A DNA stretch of 64,000 nucleotides from Halomonas sp. SpR8. Its GTDB lineage: Bacteria > Pseudomonadota > Gammaproteobacteria > Pseudomonadales > Halomonadaceae. Where the stretch lies: assembly GCF_031010195.1 (NCBI RefSeq), contig NZ_JAUAMC010000003.1, positions 124,001 to 188,000 on the forward strand, in the 5' to 3' direction. Below the pieces are notes generated by a model. That model saw only the letters and a list, made by a program, of their open reading frames with translations, was not told the origin of the DNA and ran no database searches. Each line of letters opens with the position of its first letter. The first letter of the stretch is position 1. The position numbers and the translations under genes were made by a program. Of the stretch, positions 54,271-63,863 are shown piece by piece.

Positions 54271-55068
54271 CTAACTTGCAAGCTGACGCTGACGAACAGC
54301 TTCAAACAGGCAAATCCCGGTGGCCACCGAAACATTGAGACTAGAAACCTCCCCTGCCATAGGCAGCTTGGCGAGGTTATCGCACGCTTCACGGGTTAAG
54401 CGCCGCATGCCCTTGCCTTCCGCCCCCATCACCAGTGCGATGGGACCTGTCATATCAATGTCAAAGATACTGGCCTCAGCCTCGCCAGCCGTACCAGTTA
54501 TCCACACACCGGCATCTTTTAGCTTGGCAAGCGTACGTGCCAAGTTGGTCACTTGATAAACCGGCACCACCTCGGCTGCTCCGCAGGCCACTTTACGCAC
54601 CGTGGCATTAAGCGGTGCCGCTTTATCCTTAGCCACAATGACCCCGTGGGCACCGGCGGCATCTGCACTACGTAGACAGGCACCAAAATTATGCACATCG
54701 GTGACGCCATCAAGAATTAGCAGCAGCGGTGGCATAGACGACGGCCAAGCACGCAGCTTTAACCACAGCGACTCTTCACCTTCGGGCGTCAGCGGCGGAC
54801 AAAACGCCACCACCCCCTGGTGGGCGGCACCTTGGGTCAACTGATCAAGCAGGTCGCGGGGCTGCTCTTTAACGCGAGCGCCACCTGCCTGAGCCTGAGC
54901 GACTAACTCACTTAAGCGGCTTCCAGCCCCCTGCTGCAACCATAACTCGCGTGGCGCTCCCCCCCTGTCTAGCAAGCTCTGCAAAGCATGAATGCCATAC
55001 ACTTGATCCAGCCCATCCGGAGTGCGAACAGCCTGACGAGGGCCCCGCCGTGATGACGCCGACTTCAT
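54271..55068 (-). CDS. rlmB: 23S rRNA (guanosine2251-2'-O)-methyltransferase
   Basis: RlmB is a SpoU-family SPOUT methyltransferase. The N-terminal substrate-binding domain has VYGIHALQSLLDRG; the knot has LILDGVTDVHNFGACLRSADA, VMGAEGKGMRRLT and SSLNVSVATGICLFEA. The ATG is two bases after the rnr stop with AAGGG upstream; an in-frame TTG two codons earlier overlaps rnr. The product is 265 residues. rnr-rlmB is a conserved pair. Confidence 0.96.
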   Translation of the reverse strand: MKSASSRRGPRQAVRTPDGLDQVYGIHALQSLLDRGGAPRELWLQQGAGSRLSELVAQAQAGGARVKEQPRDLLDQLTQGAAHQGVVAFCPPLTPEGEESLWLKLRAWPSSMPPLLLILDGVTDVHNFGACLRSADAAGAHGVIVAKDKAAPLNATVRKVACGAAEVVPVYQVTNLARTLAKLKDAGVWITGTAGEAEASIFDIDMTGPIALVMGAEGKGMRRLTREACDNLAKLPMAGEVSSLNVSVATGICLFEAVRQRQLAS

Positions 55069-55070
55069 GC

Positions 55071-57485
55071 TCAACCCTTATTCGGTGATGGTTTGCGCGG
55101 ACCGTTACGTGTCCGGCGAGGGCCTCGGCGCGTTGCCGGCTTCTCGCTGCTAGCAGCCTTGTCACCCCCGGCTTTAGCTTTAGCTTTAGCATTAGGGCTC
55201 CCTTCCCCACCGCGGCTTTTACGCGGCTGGCGACGTGGGCGGGGCTTCTCATCGTTCAGCCCAAAGTCAATTTTACGGTCGTCCATATCAACGCGAGCCA
55301 CCTGGACAGTCAAACCGTCGCCCAATCGATAGGTCGTGCCCGTTCTCTCGCCTTTCAGGCGGTGCTTCTCAGCCTCATAGTGATAGTAATCCGAAGGCAG
55401 TGAGGTAACGTGTACTAACCCTTCTACATAGAACTCATCCAGGCGAACGAACAGGCCAAATTGAGTAACTGAAGCAATGGTACCCTCGAACGTCTCACCG
55501 AGCTTGTCGGACATAAACTCGCACTTCAGCCAACTTTCAACATCGCGGGTCGCTTCGTCGGCGCGACGCTCGGTCATCGAGCAGTGCTCACCTAGCTCAA
55601 GCATTTGCTCAAACGTATAGGGGCACCACTTGCTGGGTGGCTCAACGGGCGCCCCCTCAACCCGTAACACTGTATTGGTCTGGCGCGGCCCGCGAATCAC
55701 TGAACGAATAGCGCGGTGGACCAGCAGATCAGGGTACCGGCGAATTGGCGAGGTAAAGTGTGCGTAGGCTTGATAGGCCAAGCCAAAGTGACCTTCGTTT
55801 TGCGGCGAATAAACCGCTTGATTCATCGATCGCAGCATCACCGTCTGAATGATGTCGAAGTCCGGACGATCGGCAATTGTTTCGCGCAGCGCCTGGTAAT
55901 CCTGGGGTGTCGGCATATCGCCACCGCCTACCGATAGGCCTAACTCATTCAAAAACAGCCGCAGCTTATCGAGCCGTTCCGGGGTGGGACGCTCGTGAAT
56001 ACGGTAAAGCGCTGGCAGGTCATGCTTATCCAGGAAGCGTGCGGTTGCCACGTTAGCGGCAAGCATGCACTCCTCAATTAGCTTGTGGGCATTGTTGCGG
56101 CTGCGCGGAACGATTTTCTCGATTTTACGCTCATCGTTAAAGACAATTGCCGTTTCAGTGGTATCAAAATCGATCGCGCCACGCTCTGCACGCGCTTCAC
56201 GCAACAAATAGTAGAGCTCTTCCAGGCTCTGCAGCGGCTTCACTAGCTTGCTGTGCTCAGCTCTTAACGCCTCCCCCTCTTCACTCTTCTCGTCGAGAAT
56301 CGCGGCCACCTTGTTATAGGTAAGGCGAGCGTGAGAGTTCATTACCGCTTCATAGAAACGGTAGCGGCTGATAGCACCAGTTTTGGAGATATTCATCTCG
56401 CATACCAGTACCAAACGATCCACGTGGGGATTCAGCGAACAGAGCCCGTTAGATAGCAACTCCGGCAACATAGGAACCACTTGGCCGGGGAAGTAAACCG
56501 AGTTACCCCGGGTACGGCCTTCATCATCTAGTGGCGTGCCGGGACGCACGTAGTGTGAAACATCGGCGATAGCGACCAGCAGCTTCCAGCTACCGGATTT
56601 GGTTTTCCACGCGCACACTGCATCATCGAAGTCTTTGGCAGATTCGTCATCGATAGTGACTAAGGGCACATCCCGCAGGTCAACACGGTGCTGCTTATCC
56701 TCTTCCAGCACTTCAGCTGAAATGCCACCAATCTGGTCAAGCACTTCAGGCGGAAACTCAGCGGGGATATCGTAACTGCGGATCGCAATATCAATTTCCA
56801 TACCCGGATCCATGCGCTCACCGAGAACTTCAATCACTTCGCCGACTGGCTGAATACGCGTGGCGGGCTGCTGAACGATCTTAGCCGAGATGACCTGACC
56901 ATCTTTAGCACCACCGCAGGCGCTATGAGGAATAATCACTTCTTGGGTGATACGCGGATTTTCCGGGATCAGAATGCCGAATTCTGGCGTATTACTGCGA
57001 TAAACACCCACGATGGTTTGCGTGTTGCGGGCAATGACATCAGCAATGGTCGCCTCTTCACGGCCGCGGCGATCGCTTCCACTGATGCGTGCCAGCACGT
57101 GATCACCATGGAAAACACGCCGCATCTGGCGTGGTGGCAACACCAGATCGGGCTTTTTGCCATCATCACGCAGCAGGAAACCAAAGCCGTCCCGGTGCCC
57201 CAACACTTTACCTTTAACCAGATCGAGCTTATCGATCAAGGCATAGGCGCCGCGGCGGTCACGCAGCACCTGACCATCGCGCTCCATCGCCGCTAAACGG
57301 CGCCTAACGGCTTCAATAAGCTCTTCGTCTTCTAAGCCCAGCATGCGGCTCATATTTTCGTGGGTAATCGGCTTGCCATAGCTCTCTAATGCGTCAAGCA
57401 GATACTCTCGACTCGGCGCTGGATTACCGTATTTATGCGCCTCGCGCTCGGCGTGCGGATCATCACTTAATGTCCAATACTTCAT
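55071..57485 (-). CDS. rnr: ribonuclease R
   Basis: RNase R is a processive 3'-5' exoribonuclease able to unwind structured RNA. It has an N-terminal winged-helix and cold-shock region, the RNB catalytic domain with TIDDESAKDFDDAVCAW, and an S1 domain (FEGTIASVTQFGLFVRL). The tail is Arg/Lys-rich with a KAKAKA run encoded by repeated GCTTTA hexamers near 55162-55188. The start MKYWTLSDD has AAGGA upstream; the longer frame has none. The product is 804 residues. Confidence 0.96.
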   Translation of the reverse strand: MKYWTLSDDPHAEREAHKYGNPAPSREYLLDALESYGKPITHENMSRMLGLEDEELIEAVRRRLAAMERDGQVLRDRRGAYALIDKLDLVKGKVLGHRDGFGFLLRDDGKKPDLVLPPRQMRRVFHGDHVLARISGSDRRGREEATIADVIARNTQTIVGVYRSNTPEFGILIPENPRITQEVIIPHSACGGAKDGQVISAKIVQQPATRIQPVGEVIEVLGERMDPGMEIDIAIRSYDIPAEFPPEVLDQIGGISAEVLEEDKQHRVDLRDVPLVTIDDESAKDFDDAVCAWKTKSGSWKLLVAIADVSHYVRPGTPLDDEGRTRGNSVYFPGQVVPMLPELLSNGLCSLNPHVDRLVLVCEMNISKTGAISRYRFYEAVMNSHARLTYNKVAAILDEKSEEGEALRAEHSKLVKPLQSLEELYYLLREARAERGAIDFDTTETAIVFNDERKIEKIVPRSRNNAHKLIEECMLAANVATARFLDKHDLPALYRIHERPTPERLDKLRLFLNELGLSVGGGDMPTPQDYQALRETIADRPDFDIIQTVMLRSMNQAVYSPQNEGHFGLAYQAYAHFTSPIRRYPDLLVHRAIRSVIRGPRQTNTVLRVEGAPVEPPSKWCPYTFEQMLELGEHCSMTERRADEATRDVESWLKCEFMSDKLGETFEGTIASVTQFGLFVRLDEFYVEGLVHVTSLPSDYYHYEAEKHRLKGERTGTTYRLGDGLTVQVARVDMDDRKIDFGLNDEKPRPRRQPRKSRGGEGSPNAKAKAKAGGDKAASSEKPATRRGPRRTRNGPRKPSPNKG

Positions 57486-57734
57486 GCGATCAACATCCTT
57501 GAGGGGGTCATTTGCGAGAGGCATAAAAAAAGCGCAAACGCGGTGCGTTGCGGGCGGGATATTCCAGCGCTTGAGAAACTGAAATGAATAGAGTTTTGTT
57601 TAGTCATAGGCGCAGTATAGCGCCGCACGTTCAATCACCCAACCGTCTTAGCCGTTGTTTATAAAATTTGCTTGCTAAAAAGCGCTGACGAGGTCTTGCA
57701 TTTAACCATCACACCGGTATTATACGCGCCACTT

Positions 57735-57821
57735 GCCCAGATGGCGGAATTGGTAGACGCGCTAGCTTCAGGTGCTAGTGTCCGTATGGACGTGGAGGTT
57801 CAAGTCCTCTTCTGGGCACCA
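57735..57821 (+). tRNA. tRNA-Leu(CAG), copy 1
   Basis: An 87-base class II tRNA with encoded CCA. The acceptor stem is GCCCAGA/TCTGGGC, the anticodon loop CTTCAGGTG gives anticodon CAG, the variable arm is TCC-GTAT-GGA and the T-loop is GTTCAAGTC. The acceptor-stem end pair A-T differs from the G-C pair in copies 2 and 3. Confidence 0.96.
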
Positions 57822-57885
57822 AACTGCTTTTATGCTATCAATTTATATAAGTAGTACGGTGCTAGGCAATGTAAGGTTTGTGTTC

Positions 57886-57972
57886 GCCCAGGTGGCGGAA
57901 TTGGTAGACGCGCTAGCTTCAGGTGCTAGTGACCGTATGGTCGTGGAGGTTCAAGTCCTCTCCTGGGCACCA
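57886..57972 (+). tRNA. tRNA-Leu(CAG), copy 2
   Basis: An 87-base leucine tRNA with CCA encoded and anticodon CAG. The acceptor stem is GCCCAGG/CCTGGGC. Its variable arm is ACC-GTAT-GGT, a compensated base-pair change relative to copies 1 and 3. It lies 64 bases after copy 1. Confidence 0.96.
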
Positions 57973-58005
57973 ATCGAACACAACCCGCAAGTGACAACAT
58001 GATGC

Positions 58006-58092
58006 GCCCAGGTGGCGGAATTGGTAGACGCGCTAGCTTCAGGTGCTAGTGTCCGTATGGACGTGGAGGTTCAAGTCCTCTCCTGGGCACCA
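58006..58092 (+). tRNA. tRNA-Leu(CAG), copy 3
   Basis: An 87-base leucine tRNA with CCA encoded and anticodon CAG. The acceptor stem is as in copy 2 and the variable arm TCC-GTAT-GGA as in copy 1, so it is a mosaic of the other two. It lies 33 bases after copy 2. Confidence 0.96.
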
Positions 58093-58407
58093 TGACTTAC
58101 ATGGGCCAGTCCGCATCAGTGTACTCGCTTCAGTTTTTCTATCTTCTAGTCCCCCCTCCTTTTATCATCTGTACGCTTCTTTTATTCCCCGGGTTTAAGC
58201 CGCCACCGATCCTAACTATTTGCTTGCCCATATTCTAGATTTTAACTCCCATCGTTTGCTGTCTTTATGGCCAGCTAACTTATCGGCCACCCATGTATTA
58301 AACGCATGCCCCCATTCCGAGTCTTCGCTTTATATCAGGATTAGAATGGCGTTAGGTTGTTATGCCATGAAATTCATGCATAGCAATAACGATAAAGGGA
58401 GAACGGT
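58093..58407. other. gap between the tRNA-Leu cluster and the BCCT gene
   Basis: This 315-base region is pyrimidine-rich just after the tRNAs (TTTTTCTATCTTC, then CCCCCCTCC) and AT-rich near its end. I see no credible gene, integrase-like remnant or tRNA fragment in it. A clear ribosome-binding site for the BCCT gene (AAGGGAGA) closes it. An open frame from 58220 has no ribosome site and overlaps the BCCT start. Confidence 0.5.
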
Positions 58408-59958
58408 ATGCCGAGAAAATCGCTGCGACCGTTGGTCTTCTGGCCAACATTCCTGGTTCTACTTGCGGCAGTCATTGCCAGCTATATCAATTTAGACGCT
58501 TTTCTAGCCGTTGCGAGCGGGCTAAATGAAGCCATCCTGAATAATTTTTCATGGCTATTCAGCATAGGTAGCCTTTACCTGCTTGTTATGGCGGTTATTG
58601 TTTACTTCTCTCCAATCGGCCATGTTCGAATTGGTGGCCCTTCCGCAAAGCCTCTTTTATCACCTTTGCGCTGGTTCTCGATTACTCTTTGTACCACCTT
58701 GGCCGTAGGGGTGCTGTTCTGGACCACCGCCGAACCGCTTTATCACTTCATGAGCCCGCCAAGTTCAAGTGGCTTGGAGGCTGGCTCAAGTGATGCCATG
58801 GTATTTGCGATGTCGACCATGTTTTTACACTGGACGTTCACGCCTTACGCCATTTATGCCGTACCCGCATTGATTTTTGCCCTAGCGTTTTACAACCTGC
58901 GCCTTCGCTTCTCGATTTCCAGCATGCTGGAGCCTGTTTTCGGCCCAAAAATTAGACGCTGCGCAGGACTTATAGATGCGGTTTCTCTCTATGCCCTGGT
59001 AGCAGGCATGGCTTCTTCACTGGGTACCGGCGCCCTGACGCTTGCGGGTGGCGTGGGCCAATACATGGGTGGCGAAACCAGCCCTCTTCGACTCGGCGTT
59101 ATCATTGCCATTATCGTGACAACATTCGTTCTTTCCGCCGCCAGCGGGCTGCAAAAAGGCATTGCGCGATTTTCATCTCTAAATGCTGTCCTGCTGCTTA
59201 TTCTGGGCGTGTTCGCTTTTGTCGCGGGCCCCACCATTTTCAGCTTGGCGCTCGGAGTAGAGTCGTTCGGCGTGTTTATCGATAACTTTTTTACCAAAAG
59301 TCTGTTTACCGGCGCGGCGGGGGAAGATCAGTGGCCACAGTGGTGGTCCATCTTTTATTGGGCCGTCTGGTTCTCCTGGGCCCCCGTGGCCGCCCTGTTT
59401 CTCGGCAAGATATCCTGCGGCTACACCGTACGTGAGTTTCTTCGTGTCAACCTGCTTTACCCAGCGCTATTCGCCAGCGTCTGGATTCTGATCTTTTCTG
59501 GCACTGCGCTTTACTATCAGACCCACACCGGGGTCGATCTTTACGCCATCCTCAATGACCGCGGGGTGGAAAACGTTCTTTATGCGCTATTCCGGCAGCT
59601 ACCCTTTTCAGGGCTGTGGATACCGGTACTGCTGTTCATTGCTTATATCTCTTATGTAACGGCCGCCGACTCGCAGACCGATGCCATCGGCAATCTCTGC
59701 ACCCGTGGGCTAACAGCGGATTCAGACCTCAATGCGGGGATTACCATGAAAGTCACCTGGGGGGTGATTGTGGGTATCGTCGCCTGGGTGATGGTGAGTT
59801 TCGTAGGCATTGATGGCGTCAAGATGCTGTCTAACCTAGGCGGACTGCCAGCACTGTTCATCGTACTGATAACAACTGGCTCGCTTTGGGTCTGGCTAAA
59901 AAATCCTGAGCAGCTTAATCGTGCTCCAACACTCACTAGCAGCAAGCGTGACTCATGA
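58408..59958 (+). CDS. BCCT-family transporter (betaine/carnitine/choline type)
   Basis: The 516-residue protein has 12 hydrophobic segments and the BCCT signatures VGVLFWTTAEPLYHFM and FYWAVWFSWAPVAALFLGKIS, the latter containing the aromatic substrate-binding region on helix 8, then GYTVREFL. BCCT carriers take up quaternary ammonium compounds, usually Na+- or H+-coupled. The short C-terminal tail lacks the long basic regulatory domain of osmosensing BetP. Its stop overlaps the CocE-type hydrolase start (ATGA), so a nutritional rather than osmotic role is inferred. Confidence 0.9.
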   Translation: MPRKSLRPLVFWPTFLVLLAAVIASYINLDAFLAVASGLNEAILNNFSWLFSIGSLYLLVMAVIVYFSPIGHVRIGGPSAKPLLSPLRWFSITLCTTLAVGVLFWTTAEPLYHFMSPPSSSGLEAGSSDAMVFAMSTMFLHWTFTPYAIYAVPALIFALAFYNLRLRFSISSMLEPVFGPKIRRCAGLIDAVSLYALVAGMASSLGTGALTLAGGVGQYMGGETSPLRLGVIIAIIVTTFVLSAASGLQKGIARFSSLNAVLLLILGVFAFVAGPTIFSLALGVESFGVFIDNFFTKSLFTGAAGEDQWPQWWSIFYWAVWFSWAPVAALFLGKISCGYTVREFLRVNLLYPALFASVWILIFSGTALYYQTHTGVDLYAILNDRGVENVLYALFRQLPFSGLWIPVLLFIAYISYVTAADSQTDAIGNLCTRGLTADSDLNAGITMKVTWGVIVGIVAWVMVSFVGIDGVKMLSNLGGLPALFIVLITTGSLWVWLKNPEQLNRAPTLTSSKRDS

Positions 59959-61979
59959 ATATCAAGCAGGATTTTCCGCATAGCACCCGCGAAATAGAAA
60001 ACACTTGGATTCTACTGGCTGACGGCACCCGCTTAGCCGCGCGGATCTGGTTACCCGTTGACGCTGAAGCACAACCGGTTCCAGCCATCCTGGAATATCT
60101 CCCATACCGAAAGCGCGATGGAACCGCGATTCGCGATGAATTGACCCACCCTTACTTCGCAGGTCACGGCTATGCCTGCATTCGGGTAGATATGCGTGGA
60201 AACGGCGAATCAAATGGCCTGATGGAAGATGAATACGCCCCTCAAGAGCAGGCAGACGCCCTTGAAGTCATTGAGTGGATTGCCAGCCAGCCTTGGTGTA
60301 ACGGCCAGCTCGGCATGATGGGAATATCCTGGGGCGGTTTTAATAGCCTGCAAGTAGCCGCTTTGCGACCCGAACCGCTCAAGGCCATCATCACGCTCTG
60401 CTCGACCGATGACCGCTACGCGGACGATATTCATTACAAAGGCGGCAATATGCTGCTGGAGAATCTTGGCTGGGCGGCCACCATGCTGAGCTTTTCCGCG
60501 GCCGCACCAGACCCCGCGCTAGTAGGCGATCAATGGCGCGATATGTGGAAGTCTCGCCTCGAGAATATGCCGCTGCTAGCCGAAACCTGGCTCACTCACC
60601 AGCATCGCGACGAGTATTGGAAGCATGGCTCTATCTGCGAGGAGTATGCCGACATTGAAGCAGCCGTTTACATGATAAGCGGCTGGGGCGACTCTTATAT
60701 CAATACGATCCCTAGGATGATGGAGCATCTTCAGTGCCCCAAAAAGGCCCTGCTGGGCCCCTGGATGCACAAGTATCCGCACTTTGCGCTGCCCGATCCG
60801 GCCATTGGCTTTTTACAAGAGGCGCTGCGCTGGTGGGATTACTGGCTCAAGGACATTGATACAGGGGTAATGGACGAACCCGCCTGCACATTTTACCTTC
60901 AGGATGGCGTTCCGCCTGCTCCCAAGTATCGGCAGCGGCCGGGCCAGTGGGTACGCACCCATGGTTGGCCAGCCCCTGACGACGAGAGTGGGTCTATCAC
61001 ACTGATCCTGGGTGACCAGGGCCTAGCGCCCGACACTCACCTAAGCCAAGATCGCTTGATCGCATCGCCTCTTACTACTGGCGCTCTGCAAGGGGAGTAT
61101 ATTCCATTATGGTTTGGGGCCGATTTTCCGCCCGACCAGCGCCGTGATGATGCACTGTCACTGACATTTGACTCCGAACCTTATGTACACGGGCTCGACA
61201 TACTGGGGCAGCCTTGCGTTTCACTAACACTGGCTAGTAACGAGGCGTGCGGCCAACTACATGCACGCTTATGCGACGTATCGCCTAGCGGCGAAAGTGC
61301 TTTGATCACCTACGGCACACTTAACCTGAACTTGCGCGAAGACTCAGGAACTATTACTCCCCCCATACCTGATGAGCCCATGCAGATAAGGCTTGCCATG
61401 GATCTTATTGGCTATCGGTTGCCCAAAGGGCACCGCTTACGGGTCGCTCTCTCCAGCGCTAGTTTTCCACTGGTTTGGTCGCCAAAAAAACGCGCTGATC
61501 TGATCCTCAAGTCAGGTACGCCGAGCCTAGAGCTGCCATTATCCAAGGCGCCCTATATTTCCATGCCTTTCGAGCCGCCAGAAAGCGCCCCACCCTGCTC
61601 TGTGGCAACACTACGCATCGGCCATCCCAAGCGCACGATCAGCGAAGATGTGGGCAGCGGCGAGGTGAGTGTCACCATTGAAGATGACATGGGAGATATC
61701 AAATTTCTTGATCACGGCTTGCAGGTTGAGCAGTACGCCAAGGAGATCTACACCAGCCACCCTGACGATGCTACCCGGACACGCGCTGATATCGAGTGGG
61801 TGTACCGCGCACGCCGTGAAGGAGAGAAAAACAGCTTTGCCGTCAGCGTCGTCAGCCGCTACCACCTGCACTGCGATGAACACACGTTTTACTTGAATGC
61901 CGAGCAGCATGCTTACGAAGGCGACATGCTGGTGAGCGATAAATCGTGGCAGCGAGAGATTCCTCGTACGGCCGTATAG
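59955..61979 (+). CDS. CocE/NonD-family hydrolase (S15/X-Pro dipeptidyl-peptidase-like)
   Basis: The 674-residue protein has an N-terminal alpha/beta hydrolase domain with nucleophile Ser125 in MMGISWGGFNSLQ, preceded by RVDMRGNGESNG, and a C-terminal jelly-roll domain (PLTTGALQGEYIPLWFG, SFPLVWSP). A histidine near GPWMHKYPH likely completes the triad. The family hydrolyses esters or amides such as cocaine, glutaryl-7-ACA or X-Pro peptides. No signal peptide is present, so it acts in the cytoplasm. Coupling to the BCCT transporter suggests it cleaves the imported compound. Confidence 0.88.
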   Translation: MNIKQDFPHSTREIENTWILLADGTRLAARIWLPVDAEAQPVPAILEYLPYRKRDGTAIRDELTHPYFAGHGYACIRVDMRGNGESNGLMEDEYAPQEQADALEVIEWIASQPWCNGQLGMMGISWGGFNSLQVAALRPEPLKAIITLCSTDDRYADDIHYKGGNMLLENLGWAATMLSFSAAAPDPALVGDQWRDMWKSRLENMPLLAETWLTHQHRDEYWKHGSICEEYADIEAAVYMISGWGDSYINTIPRMMEHLQCPKKALLGPWMHKYPHFALPDPAIGFLQEALRWWDYWLKDIDTGVMDEPACTFYLQDGVPPAPKYRQRPGQWVRTHGWPAPDDESGSITLILGDQGLAPDTHLSQDRLIASPLTTGALQGEYIPLWFGADFPPDQRRDDALSLTFDSEPYVHGLDILGQPCVSLTLASNEACGQLHARLCDVSPSGESALITYGTLNLNLREDSGTITPPIPDEPMQIRLAMDLIGYRLPKGHRLRVALSSASFPLVWSPKKRADLILKSGTPSLELPLSKAPYISMPFEPPESAPPCSVATLRIGHPKRTISEDVGSGEVSVTIEDDMGDIKFLDHGLQVEQYAKEIYTSHPDDATRTRADIEWVYRARREGEKNSFAVSVVSRYHLHCDEHTFYLNAEQHAYEGDMLVSDKSWQREIPRTAV

Positions 61980-62062
61980 TTTCACAACCCAGCCGGGCGG
62001 CAGTCGTCGCTCGGCAGTGGTATGCTTGAGACTACTAACTCTCTATTGTTAAGGCTTTATCC

Positions 62063-62998
62063 ATGCGTGATGCTTTACCGCCGCTATCTTGTCTGCGCGC
62101 CTTTGAAGTTGCCGCACGATACTGTAGCTTCACGCAGGCTGGAAACGAGCTCAACCTCTCGCAAAGCGCGATTAGTCGGCAAATCAAGCGCCTTGAGCAT
62201 GACCTAGGCCGTCTTCTTTTTGAGCGTCATAATGAAGGACTGCGACTCACCCCAACCGGAGAGCACTACTTTCGAGTGGTGCAACGCCTACTTCGCGATT
62301 TAGGCGATGAAACCGCGCGCCTCAGGCGTCGTGGAGACGACAGACAATTGACTCTCGCCTCAAGCCCGACCATTGCTTCGATCTGGTTGGCACGCCAGTT
62401 GCCCGACTTTCAGCGCGCTTACCCTAACATTGAAATTCGCATCCTGACGGTAGAAGACCCACATCGCCTTGACCTGGCGGAGTTTGACCTGGGTATTTAT
62501 TACCATGTACCCAATGAAGTTGATCCACCGGGCCTTATAGCGGATGCCATCTTTGAACATGAGCTGGTAGCAGCCGTTTGCAGTCCCATCTACTTGGAGC
62601 GCCATGGCAATAAAATTGAGCCTGCGCACCTGCTTGAGAATCACACCATGATGGTAGTGGAAGATCATTACCACGACTGGCTAAGCTGGGAAATATGGTT
62701 CCATGAACTTGGATTAGAGTGGCAGGCACCCCTGCATACGCTGCGCGCGAACAGCTTCCAGCTACTGATGAATGCTACCTTGGCTGGCCAGGGAGTAACC
62801 TTAGGCTGGATGCGGCTTTTAGATGCCGAGCTTCAACAAGGAAACCTTGTTCAGGCACTGCCACTCAGCATACCCAGCCGAGGAAAACTATCGCTTTTTA
62901 CGCCACAGCACCGACATCTGACGGGCCCCATGCGCGCCTTCCGCCACTGGGTACTGGATAAAGACGAGTTCCAGGCATATCAGCCGCTAAGTACTTAA
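62063..62998 (+). CDS. LysR-family transcriptional regulator, GcvA-like
   Basis: The 311-residue regulator has an N-terminal winged helix-turn-helix (FTQAGNELNLSQSAISRQI, RLEHDLGRLLFERHN) and a C-terminal effector-binding domain of the GcvA type. It starts 83 bases after the hydrolase in the same direction with AAGG upstream. It probably controls the transporter-hydrolase pair, inferred from position only. Its stop is four bases from the convergent nuclease gene. Confidence 0.92.
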   Translation: MRDALPPLSCLRAFEVAARYCSFTQAGNELNLSQSAISRQIKRLEHDLGRLLFERHNEGLRLTPTGEHYFRVVQRLLRDLGDETARLRRRGDDRQLTLASSPTIASIWLARQLPDFQRAYPNIEIRILTVEDPHRLDLAEFDLGIYYHVPNEVDPPGLIADAIFEHELVAAVCSPIYLERHGNKIEPAHLLENHTMMVVEDHYHDWLSWEIWFHELGLEWQAPLHTLRANSFQLLMNATLAGQGVTLGWMRLLDAELQQGNLVQALPLSIPSRGKLSLFTPQHRHLTGPMRAFRHWVLDKDEFQAYQPLST

Positions 62999-63002
62999 AC
63001 TA

Positions 63003-63863
63003 CTATTGATAACGCCCCGGCCGCTTCGCTACTTCCTCAAGCGCCCATCCTTGTATACGTAACTCCCCTTCCAATACCGACTCTACTTCCGTTGCTAACT
63101 CGGGAAAGAAGTTAAGCCCTGTACGTGCTTCAATTTCATCGATGGTCACTAAGTAGTCATCTAACGGCTCATTACCGCGCACGTCTTGCGGCATGATAAA
63201 CGCCAGCGCTAATGGCGCGTCACTATGGGGCGCTACGATAATTTTATAAAATGCCTCTGGAACTTCTACCAACCCCACGCGATTAAACACGTTATCCATA
63301 AAGTGCTCGGGGAATACTGGCCCGGTTATCACCTGCAAGTGATCAAAACGAGGCGCAAAGTGATCCATTACCGCCTCCTCCAAGCGCTGCCAGAGCTGCC
63401 GGTTCAGGTTGGGCCGCTGGGGGGTCATATTGCTCATTAGAAAGGTATCGATCTGAGCACTGCGCCCATGCACCGCCGCAATCGCGTAGTTGGGTGCCAA
63501 GTGGCCTCTGTCGTAGCCGCTACCCGCGTAGCTGTCGGTGCCCACCGGCCACAGCGTGCGCCAATCCGCTTGAAAATCAGGCCGCGAACCGATGCGTGAA
63601 TCATCTACTGCTTGCACCTGATAGCTGACCCATAGCGGATTAACCCGTACATCGGACCAGCCGACTAAATAACCATCATTGCGCAGCACCCGATGCATTG
63701 TCGTGGGACGAAATTCCTCCCAGGTGGGTACCCCCATCCAGGTGTAGGCATCTTTATGCTGGCGCTCCTGAAACTCCCATAGCCCTGTGCCGACCACCAC
63801 AAACAGCACGGCAATGCCTAAGCGCCGCCCTTGACGACGCCAGCTCAAAAGCGATGTTGCCAA
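63003..63863 (-). CDS. membrane-anchored DNA/RNA non-specific endonuclease
   Basis: The 286-residue protein belongs to the NUC/beta-beta-alpha-metal nuclease family. The catalytic motif is YDRGHLAPNYA, followed by MSNMTPQRPNLNRQLWQRLEE carrying the metal-binding asparagine, and VITGPVF. An N-terminal hydrophobic segment (LGIAVLFVVVGTGLWEF) is an uncleaved anchor or signal, so it acts outside the cytoplasm, likely scavenging nucleic acids. Translation starts at TTG, supported by GGGGAAAG; no nearby ATG is suitable. Confidence 0.92.
   Translation of the reverse strand: MATSLLSWRRQGRRLGIAVLFVVVGTGLWEFQERQHKDAYTWMGVPTWEEFRPTTMHRVLRNDGYLVGWSDVRVNPLWVSYQVQAVDDSRIGSRPDFQADWRTLWPVGTDSYAGSGYDRGHLAPNYAIAAVHGRSAQIDTFLMSNMTPQRPNLNRQLWQRLEEAVMDHFAPRFDHLQVITGPVFPEHFMDNVFNRVGLVEVPEAFYKIIVAPHSDAPLALAFIMPQDVRGNEPLDDYLVTIDEIEARTGLNFFPELATEVESVLEGELRIQGWALEEVAKRPGRYQ

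Noticed and set aside
57672-58002. Open frames of 60 and 76 residues across the tRNA-Leu genes
   Set aside because: They are translations of tRNA sequence; the cloverleaf structure explains the conservation.
58006-58407. Integration site or genomic island at the tRNA-Leu cluster
   Set aside because: No integrase, tRNA-end duplication or mobile-element remnant was seen beside the tRNAs.
58220-58495. A 91-residue plus-strand open frame before the BCCT gene
   Set aside because: It has no ribosome-binding site and runs out of frame into the strongly supported BCCT start.
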